From Motilimonas sp. E26 (GTDB taxonomy: Bacteria > Pseudomonadota > Gammaproteobacteria > Enterobacterales > CBDFNC01), in assembly GCF_021278025.1 (NCBI RefSeq), contig NZ_JAIBHJ010000027.1:1-53386 (forward strand): a DNA stretch of 53,386 bases, in the 5' to 3' direction. The notes under the pieces were generated by a model. That model saw nothing but the letters and a program-made list of their open reading frames with translations. It did no database searches and was not told where the DNA came from. Made by a program: the position numbers and the translations under genes. Shown one piece after another: positions 25,601 through 33,138 of this stretch (positions within the stretch are counted from its first letter, which is position 1; the number at the start of each line of letters is the position of its first letter).

Positions 25601-27020
25601 TGTACTCTTCAAGGGCAACATGATAATTGGTGCCACCAAAACCGAATGAGCTAATGCCCGCGCGGCGCGGTATACCATTACTGATCCAAGGGCGCGTTTC
25701 AGTACTTAAATAAAATGGTGTATTTGGCAAATCCATTTTCGGATTAGGTTCATTAACGTTAATGGTTGGCGGCAGCACCTTATGATGCAGCGCCAATGCC
25801 GCTTTAATAAAGCCTGCCGTGCCTGCGGTCGACTTAGTATGGCCTATCTGCGATTTCACACTGCCTAATGCTATATGTTGCTTATTAGGGTTATCTTGGC
25901 TAAAAACTTGACGTAACCCTTCAAACTCAGCCACGTCTCCCGCCGCAGTGCCGGTGCCATGAGCTTCAATTAAGCCGACCGTATGTGGCGCAAAACCTGC
26001 GTCAGCGTAAGCACGATTTAATGCTTTCGCTTGGCCTTCAGGGCGCGGCGCATAAATGCTCTTAAATTTACCATCCGATGACGTGCCGACTCCTTTCACT
26101 ACGGCATAGATACGGTCACCATCGCGCTCAGCGTCAGCAAGGCGTTTTAGCACCACCATACCGATCCCCTCGCCGATCATCATGCCTTTGGAATCTTTAT
26201 CAAATGGTTGGATCACGGAATTTTCGGTAAAGGCAGGTGTTTTGGAAAAACTCATGTACATTTGCGGCGAGTTATCGGTACACACGCCGCCGGTGATCAT
26301 CACGTCTGCACGGCCTTCCCATAATTCTGATAACGCCATTTTGGTCGCGGCTAATGAGCCGGCACAAGCAGCATCCACCACGCAGTTCATACCACCTAAA
26401 TCGAAACGGTTGGCGATCCGTCCCGCGATCACATTGCCTAAGGAACCAGGAAATGAGTTTTCTTCCCAATGGACATATTGGCTTTTGAATTTTTCGACCA
26501 CGAGCGAGGCATCTTCCTCACTCACACCGCTATTAAGCAAAACCTTTTTCAGCACTGGATAGTGCAAACGTGCATTTAAGCTGTGGCTGATTTTTTGGCC
26601 GCCGCCCACGCCAAGTACGACACCAATTTTATTGCGTAACTCGGGCGATGCGTCACTTAATCCTGCATCGGCTAATGCGTCCTTGGCCACCACCAATGAC
26701 AATAATTGTGAGGTATCGGTCAACTCCAGAATATTTGGCGGTAAGCCATATTCCATCGGATCGAAGTCGATGTCTGGAATAAAGCCTCCACGGCGGCAGT
26801 ACACTTTGTCAGGTGAGCTTTTGTCACTGTCAAAGTAGTCATCAATGTGCCAACGGCTCGCTGGTACATCAATGATCGCATCCACTTTATTGCGGATCAG
26901 ATCCCAGTAAGCATCTAGATGTGCCGATTCGGCAAACAAGGATGCCATGCCAACGATGGCAATGGGTGATTTACTGTCTTGTTCGGGTTTCAACTCTGAT
27001 TTCAACAATGTTGTCGACAT
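19629..27020 (-). CDS. pfaA: PfaA, PUFA synthase KS-AT-(ACP)5-KR-DH subunit
   Basis: 2463 residues. The ketosynthase (about 15-470) has Cys219 in VDAACAGSLAAT, EAHGTGTAAGD and VKSQIGHTKST. The malonyl-acyltransferase (about 600-900) has ALYSGQGSQYVNMG and the serine elbow TAGHSFGELTAL. After a Gln-rich linker come five near-identical acyl carrier domains, each with phosphopantetheine serine in DLGIDSIKRVEIL. The ketoreductase (about 1800-2130) has VSGGAKGVTHACVLELA and NWGPWDGG. A C-terminal hotdog dehydratase has HPFLLDHQIAGAPVLP. It starts chain extension and carries intermediates on the ACPs, which are activated by PfaE. An AGAGAAG ribosome site precedes the ATG. First of four tightly packed genes. 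Confidence 0.97.
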   Translation of the reverse strand: MSTTLLKSELKPEQDSKSPIAIVGMASLFAESAHLDAYWDLIRNKVDAIIDVPASRWHIDDYFDSDKSSPDKVYCRRGGFIPDIDFDPMEYGLPPNILELTDTSQLLSLVVAKDALADAGLSDASPELRNKIGVVLGVGGGQKISHSLNARLHYPVLKKVLLNSGVSEEDASLVVEKFKSQYVHWEENSFPGSLGNVIAGRIANRFDLGGMNCVVDAACAGSLAATKMALSELWEGRADVMITGGVCTDNSPQMYMSFSKTPAFTENSVIQPFDKDSKGMMIGEGIGMVVLKRLADAERDGDRIYAVVKGVGTSSDGKFKSIYAPRPEGQAKALNRAYADAGFAPHTVGLIEAHGTGTAAGDVAEFEGLRQVFSQDNPNKQHIALGSVKSQIGHTKSTAGTAGFIKAALALHHKVLPPTINVNEPNPKMDLPNTPFYLSTETRPWISNGIPRRAGISSFGFGGTNYHVALEEYTPEHQGSYRMHRVGISLLFSRATPTELVADVRQVVSQFSAGELTLSCLLNEYSVKPVANEHARFGVWLDASLPVQEQLNAALAKLSQNNASSWQQQNLFYRPSAQEMTGKIVALYSGQGSQYVNMGQSLALNYPEYRTTLSQFDALLTEQNQSSLSSVVMPIPVFTAAEKKAQTTALQNTRFAQPAIGALSWSLHKLMQGAGFKADFTAGHSFGELTALAASEVISEDDYLKLCVARGAAMANTPAGQDCGAMMAVVFKGLTGDELSDRVKALEQLIESNDELWFANFNSPTQIVVAGSSGAIDKAVNDLKALGIKGVKLPVSAAFHTPLVEFAQEPFAKVIDSVKFNAPVNTLTANGSGKNHAKTGAKIKQSFKEHMLSSVRFTDQVNEIYQQGGRVFIEFGPKNVLSRLVQETLSDKEDVISIALNGSSDCSDKQLQLAHLQLAVLGLPVTALDKYALAPKSAAKKSSPLSIRLGGQNYLSDATKQKMQQALTQGQVSQPEPKTIEVVKQVVKEVIKEVPVAPSAQSIEQTAHTPAISPIASALLEQQQTLAANMAQFQQQLQQQQNQSIALQQQFLEQQAQLNNRLLDSLSGIASSSRAPVSASPVPQTSAPEQAPVQVETAVSNEPIMPKAYPVITPVAEPIPTPSVSVTPTASLSASDVNQTMLNVVADKTGYPANMLELSMDMEADLGIDSIKRVEILGTVQDQLPSLPVLNPEDLAELRTLGEIVTYMQAQLGEVVTTTVSDVPVTAPVQTSSVSLSLETINETMLAVVADKTGYPANMLELSMDMEADLGIDSIKRVEILGTVQDQLPSLPALNPEDLAELRTLGEIVAYMQAQLGDVAVVQAAAETAPATLSLETINQTMLAVVADKTGYPANMLELSMDMEADLGIDSIKRVEILGTVQDQLPSLPALNPEDLAELRTLGEIVAYMQAQLGDVAAVNVPAETASVALSLETINQTMLAVVADKTGYPANMLELSMDMEADLGIDSIKRVEILGTVQDQLPSLPALNPEDLAELRTLGEIVAYMQAQLGDVEPASAQPSTDLSLEAINETMLNVVADKTGYPANMLELSMDMEADLGIDSIKRVEILGTVQDQLPALPALNPEDLAELRTLGEIVAYMQSQLGEGELIQPQANVTDNSDKEQTKVPFQYALMSPIAAPKPASTKARQGQVILLTDDGHNTGIIAEKLLAKGLVPVVVSFPKSLIKASSALNSKIERRALDEVSEATVAAFCQDLIVSYPELQGFVHLQPNDFKVAKHEAQSQQLLAAVFLFAKNLKAQLAKPEHCFITVARGDGGLGYASGLANTELMQMGLSGLCKTLKQEWPQTLCRALDIAPGIEGSELASLLFDEILDSDVVLSEVAINSKGRFTLVPQANTEVSAERQTDCTPTPADVFIVSGGAKGVTHACVLELAKRYQAKFVLLGRSEPITIPAWAQGLTQANELQQAALGHCQAIGEKATPASLKKMIQPILSQLEINAGLEAISAVGGLAEYVAADVTDTAAIARVVEQTKMTLGPITGLIHGAGVLADGFIENKKLSDFERVFNTKVAGLQALLAALEVASLKHIALFSSAAGFYGNKGQADYAIANEILNKTALSLAQQYPQTRVLSFNWGPWDGGMVTPELKRMFEQRGVYVIPIAGGAQLFADQISCGALANVQVLVGTDMAGEAPESGVDAAKKPQVQQASKRLLHLDKLKSAKLHDKNVSVKTIAVATHPFLLDHQIAGAPVLPTVFATGWMVAQAETWLSGFTVTAVQDYRLFKGVVLADADANAELNLTLELVSDSAHERVVDARISSEQNGRTVFHYGAQLCMLAKGRVVAPAEVLDLDLLVDQVASKPTWYQDGTLFHGQRFQGLTASLQMDQHGALFSAQIPAPEASYFGDFANTSSALLADDLLYQVMLVWAKDQLGMASLPVAAAKVTFYQRPKAYETLYLQLTVVKQTHSELIADIGLFNKQGQALVVMSQGKVVLSQSLGKKQGMN
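22203..23620 (-). repeat. Five tandem ACP-coding repeats within pfaA
   Basis: Five copies of a unit of about 290 bp (the first linker is longer, about 310) encode acyl carrier domains of nearly identical sequence (ADKTGYPANMLELSMDMEAD in each). The segment encoding GYPANMLELSMDMEADLGID recurs at roughly 22350, 22640, 22930, 23220 and 23530. Most differences between copies are synonymous or lie in the linkers. Copy number affects PUFA yield rather than product type in studied systems. Confidence 0.95.
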
Positions 27021-27076
27021 TAAGCTTCTCTTTGTTTTCTCATTCTAATTTGGTGATTTAAACACGACGTATGCCA

Positions 27077-27811
27077 TTAATTGAAAATGGTTTTATTGCC
27101 GAATTTTTGTTTAAACACATGATAATTTTCTGCCAGTGTTCGCCTCATATGAAATGGCGCGTGGCGAAGAACGTATTTCATATAGCGAGTTGACGCCGCT
27201 TTTGCGCTATCGCTGTAAATATCGACATAGGCCCAATCACTTTGTGGGTCACTGGCAACAAACATATTAAGCGTCTCACCTTGGCTATATTGTTCAGGAA
27301 CTGGCTGCGCCATGACATGCACAACAGGCTGCTTAGCATCACCTGTGAGCTCTAAGGCATGGGCTAACGTTTGATGGTTGATGGAAAAGTGCTGACACCG
27401 ATCGGCTTCATCGCCAATGCGCAGCTGATCAAATTGACCAGAGCTGATTTTAGGTGAATCAGTTTCATCTATTTGCGACACACCGTGGCGCTTTAAACAA
27501 CGAGCAAGGCCCGACCGGGATACTTGAGGGTTAATATGTTGTTGTGTTACCAGCAGTAATTTGTTGAGGCTGAATTGTAAAATTAACTTGAGCTGCACCA
27601 CCACATATTCCTGTGGCGGAGTGAGAGTTGTGTTCAACTTTATAGGAATATTGGACGCATCATTAACGTTTTCGCGTTTTTTCCATTTACGAACGGTGGC
27701 TTCACTGATATTTAAAATACGAGCAAGTTTGGCCACAGGTAGGTCTGATGTCTGGATGAATTCACGCATTTCAGGCGTAGTTGTCGCGTTGGCATGGCGT
27801 TTCTCTGTCAT
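27077..27811 (-). CDS. pfaR: PfaR, regulator of the pfa operon; transposase-derived protein
   Basis: 244 residues, directly upstream of pfaA on the same strand. The N-terminus (HANATTTPEMREFIQTSDLP, then ISEATVRKWKKRENVND) is a helix-turn-helix. A second helical domain, LTPPQEYVVVQLKLILQF then SRSGLARCLKRHGV, follows. Both match the DNA-binding half of IS481-family transposases as I remember them (HGSATTTEAIRRAIQHS, TVAKWKKRTSVAD, LTRSSLHRCLQRHGI). The C-terminal part (LNMFVASDPQSDWAYVDIYS, then HMRRTLAENYHVF) follows the transposase catalytic fold but seems to lack its acidic residues and stops early. Named pfaR from position; it is known as an activator of pfa expression in Shewanella. A decayed transposase unrelated to regulation is unlikely given the intact frame. 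Confidence 0.88.
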   Translation of the reverse strand: MTEKRHANATTTPEMREFIQTSDLPVAKLARILNISEATVRKWKKRENVNDASNIPIKLNTTLTPPQEYVVVQLKLILQFSLNKLLLVTQQHINPQVSRSGLARCLKRHGVSQIDETDSPKISSGQFDQLRIGDEADRCQHFSINHQTLAHALELTGDAKQPVVHVMAQPVPEQYSQGETLNMFVASDPQSDWAYVDIYSDSAKAASTRYMKYVLRHAPFHMRRTLAENYHVFKQKFGNKTIFN

Positions 27812-27988
27812 GCTTTATAACTAAACCTGTTGCTGAAACAATAATTTACCATTTATTCCTCAAATACAGTGGGTTTGCCGGTTCTTTGCTAAAGTTATCT
27901 TTAGGAGAATTATTCGATATTAAAAACGCTGCCAGATTACATGACTCAAGCAAACGAAACAATCTGCCGGAACAAGTGGAATTAAAAT

Positions 27989-28010
27989 AAACCCATTTTT
28001 TGGGTTTTTA
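27989..28010 (+). terminator. Terminator-like hairpin in the pfaE leader
   Basis: AAACCCA (27989-27995) / TGGGTTT (28001-28007) with a T5 loop and a T-run, ending 13 bases before the pfaE start and just before its GGGG ribosome site. In the plus direction it would end or attenuate transcripts entering pfaE. It also has a T-rich flank on the minus strand, where no gene ends, so attenuation or simple shielding of pfaE is possible. Confidence 0.45.
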
Positions 28011-28022
28011 AGGGGAAAAATA

Positions 28023-28814
28023 ATGTCAAAATATGATCTGGATCGCGCCAGAGTGGAAGTCATTTACTCCGATATCAGTAAAATTCCCGAACAAGCCTTT
28101 AATGAGCTATCAACAATATGGTGCACAGCGGAGGAAATTACCGCGCTATCCCAATCTAAGAACCCCGAAAAGAATAATTCTCGGTTACTTAGCCGCATGT
28201 TATTACGCTACGCTTTGAAACTAATGCATCCAAAAATTAACCATTTGCATTGGCATATCGAAAACAATGCTATGGGACAAGCAATTTTACAAGGTCGATT
28301 AGATCGCCTAAATAACTTGGTTTTACCGCGTTTTAGTTTTTCGTACAGCTACCCTTACGTTGCTGTGGCTTTTCACAAAGATCTCATCGGCTTGGACATA
28401 GAGGTACATAACGAGGAACTCGATTACTTAACCATTGCAGAAAATTACTACTCGATGAGCGAAGTGGCTTTAATGGATTCGTTACCAAAGGAAGACCGGC
28501 AGACTTTCTTTTACCATCTCTGGACGATAAAAGAAGCCAGTGTCAAAGCCATTGGCAGTGGTTTGAGAATGAAACTCTCGGATATTAATGTTGATCACGA
28601 TCCCAAAGACTTACTAACCGAGTACGGCCATGTGCCCGTTCGTATCTTTGATGTAAAAGAAGTGTTTGACCCAAAAAATGGCATGAAACTGCGTAAGCGA
28701 GTGCCGATGCGAGAAATGTACAGTCAATGGTTTATCATTAAACCTAATGTTCATTTTGCCATTACCCAAGATCACGCTAACCCCATCTCATTAGAATACA
28801 TTGAATGGGATTAA
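28023..28814 (+). CDS. pfaE: PfaE, Sfp-type 4'-phosphopantetheinyl transferase
   Basis: 263 residues. The two metal/CoA-binding motifs are present: IGLDIEVHNEE near 122 and the downstream FYHLWTIKEASVKAIGSGL near 160-178. The SFSYSYPYVAVAF segment before them fits the usual Sfp motif SxS. The enzyme transfers the phosphopantetheine arm of CoA to the serine in each DSIKR site of the five PfaA carrier domains. It is divergent from pfaR, as in Shewanella-type loci, whereas Moritella keeps pfaE elsewhere. The ATG has AAGGGG eight bases upstream. It converges on a thioesterase gene 24 bases downstream. Confidence 0.93.
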   Translation: MSKYDLDRARVEVIYSDISKIPEQAFNELSTIWCTAEEITALSQSKNPEKNNSRLLSRMLLRYALKLMHPKINHLHWHIENNAMGQAILQGRLDRLNNLVLPRFSFSYSYPYVAVAFHKDLIGLDIEVHNEELDYLTIAENYYSMSEVALMDSLPKEDRQTFFYHLWTIKEASVKAIGSGLRMKLSDINVDHDPKDLLTEYGHVPVRIFDVKEVFDPKNGMKLRKRVPMREMYSQWFIIKPNVHFAITQDHANPISLEYIEWD

Positions 28815-28838
28815 TCCTTTAGCCTTGTTTAACGACGC

Positions 28839-29270
28839 TCATGTTGCTAACAAGGCGATCACTTCTTGAGGTAGTGGGCAAAGGCTGCGAGCTTTATTCA
28901 TACAAACCATTTCAATTTCAGCCGTTACGGCTGCCTTTGTGGCGTTTGGCCGCCATATTTCTTGTAACCAAATAGAGCGATATGGGCCATCAAAATAGAA
29001 ACGGGTACGCACATCGATGATGTCGGCGAATTCTACCCCCTCGAAACACCCCATATTGGTTTTATAAACGGCGAAGCCGATCCCTTGCTCATGCCAGAGT
29101 TGTTGCAACACGTTCGCGCCAATGACATGTTCTCGTGCACGTTCAAAATATTTTAAAAAGTTTGGATGATAAACCACTCCCGAAAAATCGGTATCTTCAT
29201 AATAAATTTGCACCGGAAAATTAAACTCGGCGCTTAACCTAACATCTGTTTTAGTTTGCATACTTTTCAT
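28839..29270 (-). CDS. Hotdog acyl thioesterase (YbgC/FadM-like, possible orf6 homologue)
   Basis: About 143 residues from the ATG at 29268-29270; the open frame runs 19 codons further upstream with no better start. The signature VQIYYEDTDFSGVVYHPN near 18-35 carries the conserved Asp of 4-hydroxybenzoyl-CoA-type thioesterases, followed by FLKYFERAREHVIG. It should hydrolyse acyl-CoA or acyl-ACP thioesters. A hotdog thioesterase (Orf6) borders some pfa clusters, in Photobacterium for example, and has been proposed to release PUFA from the synthase. The place of this gene, between pfaE and oleA, suggests that role or supply of acyl chains to OleA. It is divergent from oleA, with a 150-base promoter region between. 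Confidence 0.82.
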   Translation of the reverse strand: MKSMQTKTDVRLSAEFNFPVQIYYEDTDFSGVVYHPNFLKYFERAREHVIGANVLQQLWHEQGIGFAVYKTNMGCFEGVEFADIIDVRTRFYFDGPYRSIWLQEIWRPNATKAAVTAEIEMVCMNKARSLCPLPQEVIALLAT

Positions 29271-29484
29271 CGCGTCGCCTGTAACATAGAAGCTATGGGT
29301 TATAAACAATCCCCGCTTTTGCTTCAAGTAGAGATATTTGGGTGGCTAATTATTCAGCGATAAATCAAAGAAAGACCACTTGCATGACATTAAACGGCAC
29401 AAAACATTGCATCTTATTTTTTTTCTTGTTCCAATGAGCCGTTTTTTTTATCGACCGATTTAAGATAAGGCTTTATCCATTCAG

Positions 29485-30534
29485 ATGAATTACTCCAACG
29501 TCTATGTTAATAGCATTGCTTATGAGCTCGCACCAATTGCTGTTTCCAGCGAAAGCTTAGAAACCAGATTAGCGCCTATCTACGATAAATTTCGTATACC
29601 CAAAGGCCAATTGGCCGTATTAACGGGCATTGAAGAGCGTCGTTGGTGGCCAATGCATACCAAAGTGAGTGACGGTGCAATTGCCGCAGCAAAAAAAGCG
29701 ATTAACGAAACGGGTATTTTATCTGACGACATCGGTGCCTTGGTTTATACCGGTGTATGCCGTGACCAGCATGAGCCTGCAACGGCTTGTCGCATAGCTG
29801 CTGAATTAGGCATTAAAAATAAAGCCAGTATTTATGACATTAGCAATGCTTGCTTAGGCGTACTCAGTGGCATGTTGGATATTGCTAATCGAATTGAACT
29901 GGGCCAGATAAAAGCGGGATTGGTAGTGTCGTGTGAATCAGCCAGAGACATAGTAGATACGACCATCGCAAAAATGGTCGCCAATCCAAGTATGCAGAAT
30001 TTTGCCGCAGGGTTAGCAACCTTAACAGGTGGCTCAGGCGCGGTAGCGGTATTACTCACCGATGGCTCATTTAATCTCAACAGTAAACGACAACACAAGT
30101 TAGAGTCGGCAACCACTTTAAGTGCACCTGAACACTACGACTTATGTTATTGGGGCATGGAAGAAACCGCCAAAGGACTGTTTAAGGAAAACATGCGCAC
30201 TGACGCGGTTTCATTACTAAAACATGGCGTGGCACTTGCTCAGCAAACGTGGGTGGAATTTTTAGATAACGCAGGCTGGCAAGCCGAGCAAATTAACAAA
30301 GTGATTTGCCATCAAGTGGGCTCTGCCAACCGAAAAAATGTGCTTGAAGCGTTGAATATTAGCCAAGATAAAGAATTTCCGAGTTATCAAAAACTCGGCA
30401 ACATGGGCACCGTTTCGCTACCCGCCACCGCAGCACTAGCCCATGAACAAGGTTTTTTAAATGCAGGCGACAAAGTCGGCTTTCTTGGTATTGGCAGCGG
30501 CTTAAATTGTATGATGTTGGGGTTAACTTGGTAA
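29485..30534 (+). CDS. oleA: OleA, thiolase-fold acyl-CoA head-to-head condensing enzyme
   Basis: 349 residues, thiolase-superfamily fold like FabH. The catalytic Cys lies in YDISNACLGVLSGM near residue 123, His in KVICHQVGSANRKN near 280, and Asn in KLGNMGTVSLPATAA near 310. GIEERRWWP near 47-55 is typical of OleA. It condenses two long acyl-CoA molecules to a 2-alkyl-3-keto acid, the first step of long-chain olefin formation. The gene heads a four-gene operon with overlapping ends and adjoins the PUFA locus, suggesting that polyunsaturated acyl chains are its substrates. Confidence 0.93.
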   Translation: MNYSNVYVNSIAYELAPIAVSSESLETRLAPIYDKFRIPKGQLAVLTGIEERRWWPMHTKVSDGAIAAAKKAINETGILSDDIGALVYTGVCRDQHEPATACRIAAELGIKNKASIYDISNACLGVLSGMLDIANRIELGQIKAGLVVSCESARDIVDTTIAKMVANPSMQNFAAGLATLTGGSGAVAVLLTDGSFNLNSKRQHKLESATTLSAPEHYDLCYWGMEETAKGLFKENMRTDAVSLLKHGVALAQQTWVEFLDNAGWQAEQINKVICHQVGSANRKNVLEALNISQDKEFPSYQKLGNMGTVSLPATAALAHEQGFLNAGDKVGFLGIGSGLNCMMLGLTW

Positions 30535-31415
30535 TGAAAACAGCAGCAGAATATTCACCTTACCCAGCCAATTATCTTGACCGCAACGGCCTAAAATACC
30601 ACTACATCAATGAAGGCAGTGGCGATCCTGTTGTGATGGTGCACGGCAATCCTAGCTGGAGCTATTATTACCGAGAGCTTGTTGCCGAACTTAAACAAAA
30701 TTTTCAAACGATTGTACCTGATCATATTGGTATGGGACTATCGGATAAACCTGATGACGCTCATTACGAGTACACCCTTAAATCGCGTATTGACGACTTA
30801 GAAGCGCTGTTACAGCACTTAGGTGTAAACAAAAATATTACCTTAGTTGTACATGATTGGGGCGGCATGATTGGTATGGGTTACGCCGCTCGCCACCCTA
30901 AACAGATCAAAAAAATCGTCGCACTCAATACCGCAGCCTTTCATATGCCAAAGGCAAAAAAATTGCCAAAGCGCTTATTTATGGGCCGTAATACTGCCAT
31001 CGGCGAGTTTTTGATCCGTCGATTTAATGCTTTTAGCTCCCTAGCATCCTATATCGGCGTAAAACGTGCGCCCATGCCTGCCGATGTACGTCAGGCTTTT
31101 GTCGCACCATATAACAACTGGCAAAACCGGATTGCCACCGTTCGTTTTGTCCAAGATATTCCGCTTGAGCCTGGCGACAAGGCATACGATTTAGTCAGCA
31201 ATATCGAAGCGAGCCTGAGTCAATTTGCTGATACTCCCGTATTCTTAGGCTTTGGTTTGCAAGACTTCGTGTTTGATAAACACTTTTTAGCGCAATGGAA
31301 ACGTCACTTCCCCCAGGCTGAAGCACATGAATATCCAGACTGTGGTCATTATGTATTACAAGACGCGGCCAAAGACATCATTCCATTGATTAGTGAATTT
31401 ATCCGTCGTGACTAA
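30534..31415 (+). CDS. oleB: OleB, beta-lactone decarboxylase (alpha/beta hydrolase)
   Basis: 293 residues from the ATG at 30534, which overlaps the oleA stop by one base (TAATG). A haloalkane-dehalogenase-like alpha/beta hydrolase with VMVHGNPSWSYYYRE near residue 35, the nucleophile Asp in VVHDWGGMIGMGYA near 108, FGLQDFVFD near 240 and the catalytic His in PDCGHYVLQD near 270. OleB removes CO2 from the cis-beta-lactone made by OleC to give the internal olefin. The frame extends nine codons upstream, but only the chosen start is coupled to oleA. Confidence 0.92.
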   Translation: MKTAAEYSPYPANYLDRNGLKYHYINEGSGDPVVMVHGNPSWSYYYRELVAELKQNFQTIVPDHIGMGLSDKPDDAHYEYTLKSRIDDLEALLQHLGVNKNITLVVHDWGGMIGMGYAARHPKQIKKIVALNTAAFHMPKAKKLPKRLFMGRNTAIGEFLIRRFNAFSSLASYIGVKRAPMPADVRQAFVAPYNNWQNRIATVRFVQDIPLEPGDKAYDLVSNIEASLSQFADTPVFLGFGLQDFVFDKHFLAQWKRHFPQAEAHEYPDCGHYVLQDAAKDIIPLISEFIRRD

Positions 31416-33138
31416 GACACAAAAAGGTTCGCAGCAAGACTTGGCAATACACACTAATATTGCCAATCACTTAACGGACATGGCCGGCCAGCAACCAAGC
31501 GCATTAGCCATTGCTATTCAAACACACTCTTTTTTTGGCAAGGTGGCACATTACACTGAGCTTAACTTTGCACAATTAGAAGCAGAAACGAATTTATGCG
31601 CTTGGGCACTTCACCACAAAGGGGTAAATGCTGGCGATAAAGTGGTGCTGATGGTCACCCCTAGTGTGGATTTTTTTGCTCTTACTTTTGCCCTTTTTCG
31701 CCTTGGCGCAATTCCGATTTTTGTTGACCCAGGCATGGGCATTAAAAATTTAAAGCAGTGTTTTGAAGAAGCGAAACCCGATGTGTTTATCGGCATAGAT
31801 AAAGCGCATATTGCACGTGTATTATTTGGTTGGGGCAAGAGCACGCTGCGCTTGAATATTACTGTTGGGCAATTAGGCTATTGTGCTCGACTCAGTAAAT
31901 TAAAGCAAAAGGTTAAACAAGACTTCGCTTTTGAATCGATTACGCTTAAACCTAATGCGATGGCTGCCATCTTGTTTACCAGTGGCAGTACGGGCGTGCC
32001 TAAAGGTGTGGTGTATAGCCATGGTATGTTTAACGCCCAAATTCACGCTTTAAAAGGTGATTATGGTATCGCGCCGGGTGAGCGAGACCTAGCAACCTTC
32101 CCTTTATTTGCCTTATTTGGACCCGCCTTAGGCATGGCGTCAATTATTCCCGATATGGACGCAAGCAAACCTATTAAGGCTAGACCAGAATATATATTTG
32201 CCGCGATAGAACGTTACAAGTGCAGTAATTTATTTGCCAACCCTGCATTAATGGATGTGCTTGGCCGTGCTGGCTCACAAAGCAATCGCAAGCTAGACAC
32301 TTTAAAACGGGTCATTTCGGCCGGCGCCCCCGCCACCCCAGCTTCGATAGCGCGATTTGAACAGTTATTAAATGAAACAACTCAAGTGTGGACCTCTTAC
32401 GGGGCAACGGAGTCTTTACCTATTAGTAAAATTGGTAGCCACGAACTCTTGAGCGAGACTCAAGATATCACAGATCAGGGCGGTGGCATTTGTGTTGGTT
32501 CGACTGTGGCGGGTATAGACATCAAAATCATCAAGATCACAGACCTGGAAGTTGAGCGAATGGGGCAAGCGAAGCTTGCTGCTCCCGGTGAAATTGGTGA
32601 AATTTGTGTCAAAGGTCCTGTTGTTTCCCCTCGTTATTTCGAGCGTGATAAGGCAACCGCATTAGCAAAAATACAAGATGAGATACAAGGTGGGTTTTAC
32701 CACCGCATGGGTGATGTTGGCTATTTAGATTCATTTGGCCGGCTATGGATGTGTGGTCGTAAAAGTCACCGTGTTACCTTATTAGAAACTGAACTTTATA
32801 CCTTATGTTGTGAGCGAATATTTAATCTACATCCTTTAGTGAACCGCACTGCATTAGTAGGCGTAATAAAGAAAGGGGTAAAATGGCCAGTTCTTTGTGT
32901 GGAGCTCAAACCAGATGCCACTAAGAACAATGATGAAAAAGTTTTGTTTAGAGAGTTAGCATTAATAGGGATGCAACATCCTCACACTAAAATAATAAGT
33001 CAGTTTTTAGTTCATCCAAGTTTTCCGGTAGATGTTCGGCATAACGCAAAAATATTCCGAGAAAAACTAGCCGTTTGGGCGCAACAACAAATTGACCAAC
33101 TACCACTTGTGTCTATTAATCAGGTGAATAAACAATGA
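31408..33138 (+). CDS. oleC: OleC, ATP-dependent beta-lactone synthetase
   Basis: 576 residues if started at the GTG at 31408, overlapping oleB by eight bases; an in-frame GTG at 31393 is the alternative, and neither has a strong ribosome site. It belongs to the ANL (AMP-ligase) superfamily, with the phosphate loop LFTSGSTGVPKGVVYSHG near 190, a YGATES motif near 334 and MGDVGYLDSFGRLWMCGRKS near 440. OleC activates the beta-hydroxy acid from OleD with ATP and closes the beta-lactone ring. It sits third in the operon and overlaps oleD by four bases. Confidence 0.92.
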   Translation: MTKTQKGSQQDLAIHTNIANHLTDMAGQQPSALAIAIQTHSFFGKVAHYTELNFAQLEAETNLCAWALHHKGVNAGDKVVLMVTPSVDFFALTFALFRLGAIPIFVDPGMGIKNLKQCFEEAKPDVFIGIDKAHIARVLFGWGKSTLRLNITVGQLGYCARLSKLKQKVKQDFAFESITLKPNAMAAILFTSGSTGVPKGVVYSHGMFNAQIHALKGDYGIAPGERDLATFPLFALFGPALGMASIIPDMDASKPIKARPEYIFAAIERYKCSNLFANPALMDVLGRAGSQSNRKLDTLKRVISAGAPATPASIARFEQLLNETTQVWTSYGATESLPISKIGSHELLSETQDITDQGGGICVGSTVAGIDIKIIKITDLEVERMGQAKLAAPGEIGEICVKGPVVSPRYFERDKATALAKIQDEIQGGFYHRMGDVGYLDSFGRLWMCGRKSHRVTLLETELYTLCCERIFNLHPLVNRTALVGVIKKGVKWPVLCVELKPDATKNNDEKVLFRELALIGMQHPHTKIISQFLVHPSFPVDVRHNAKIFREKLAVWAQQQIDQLPLVSINQVNKQ

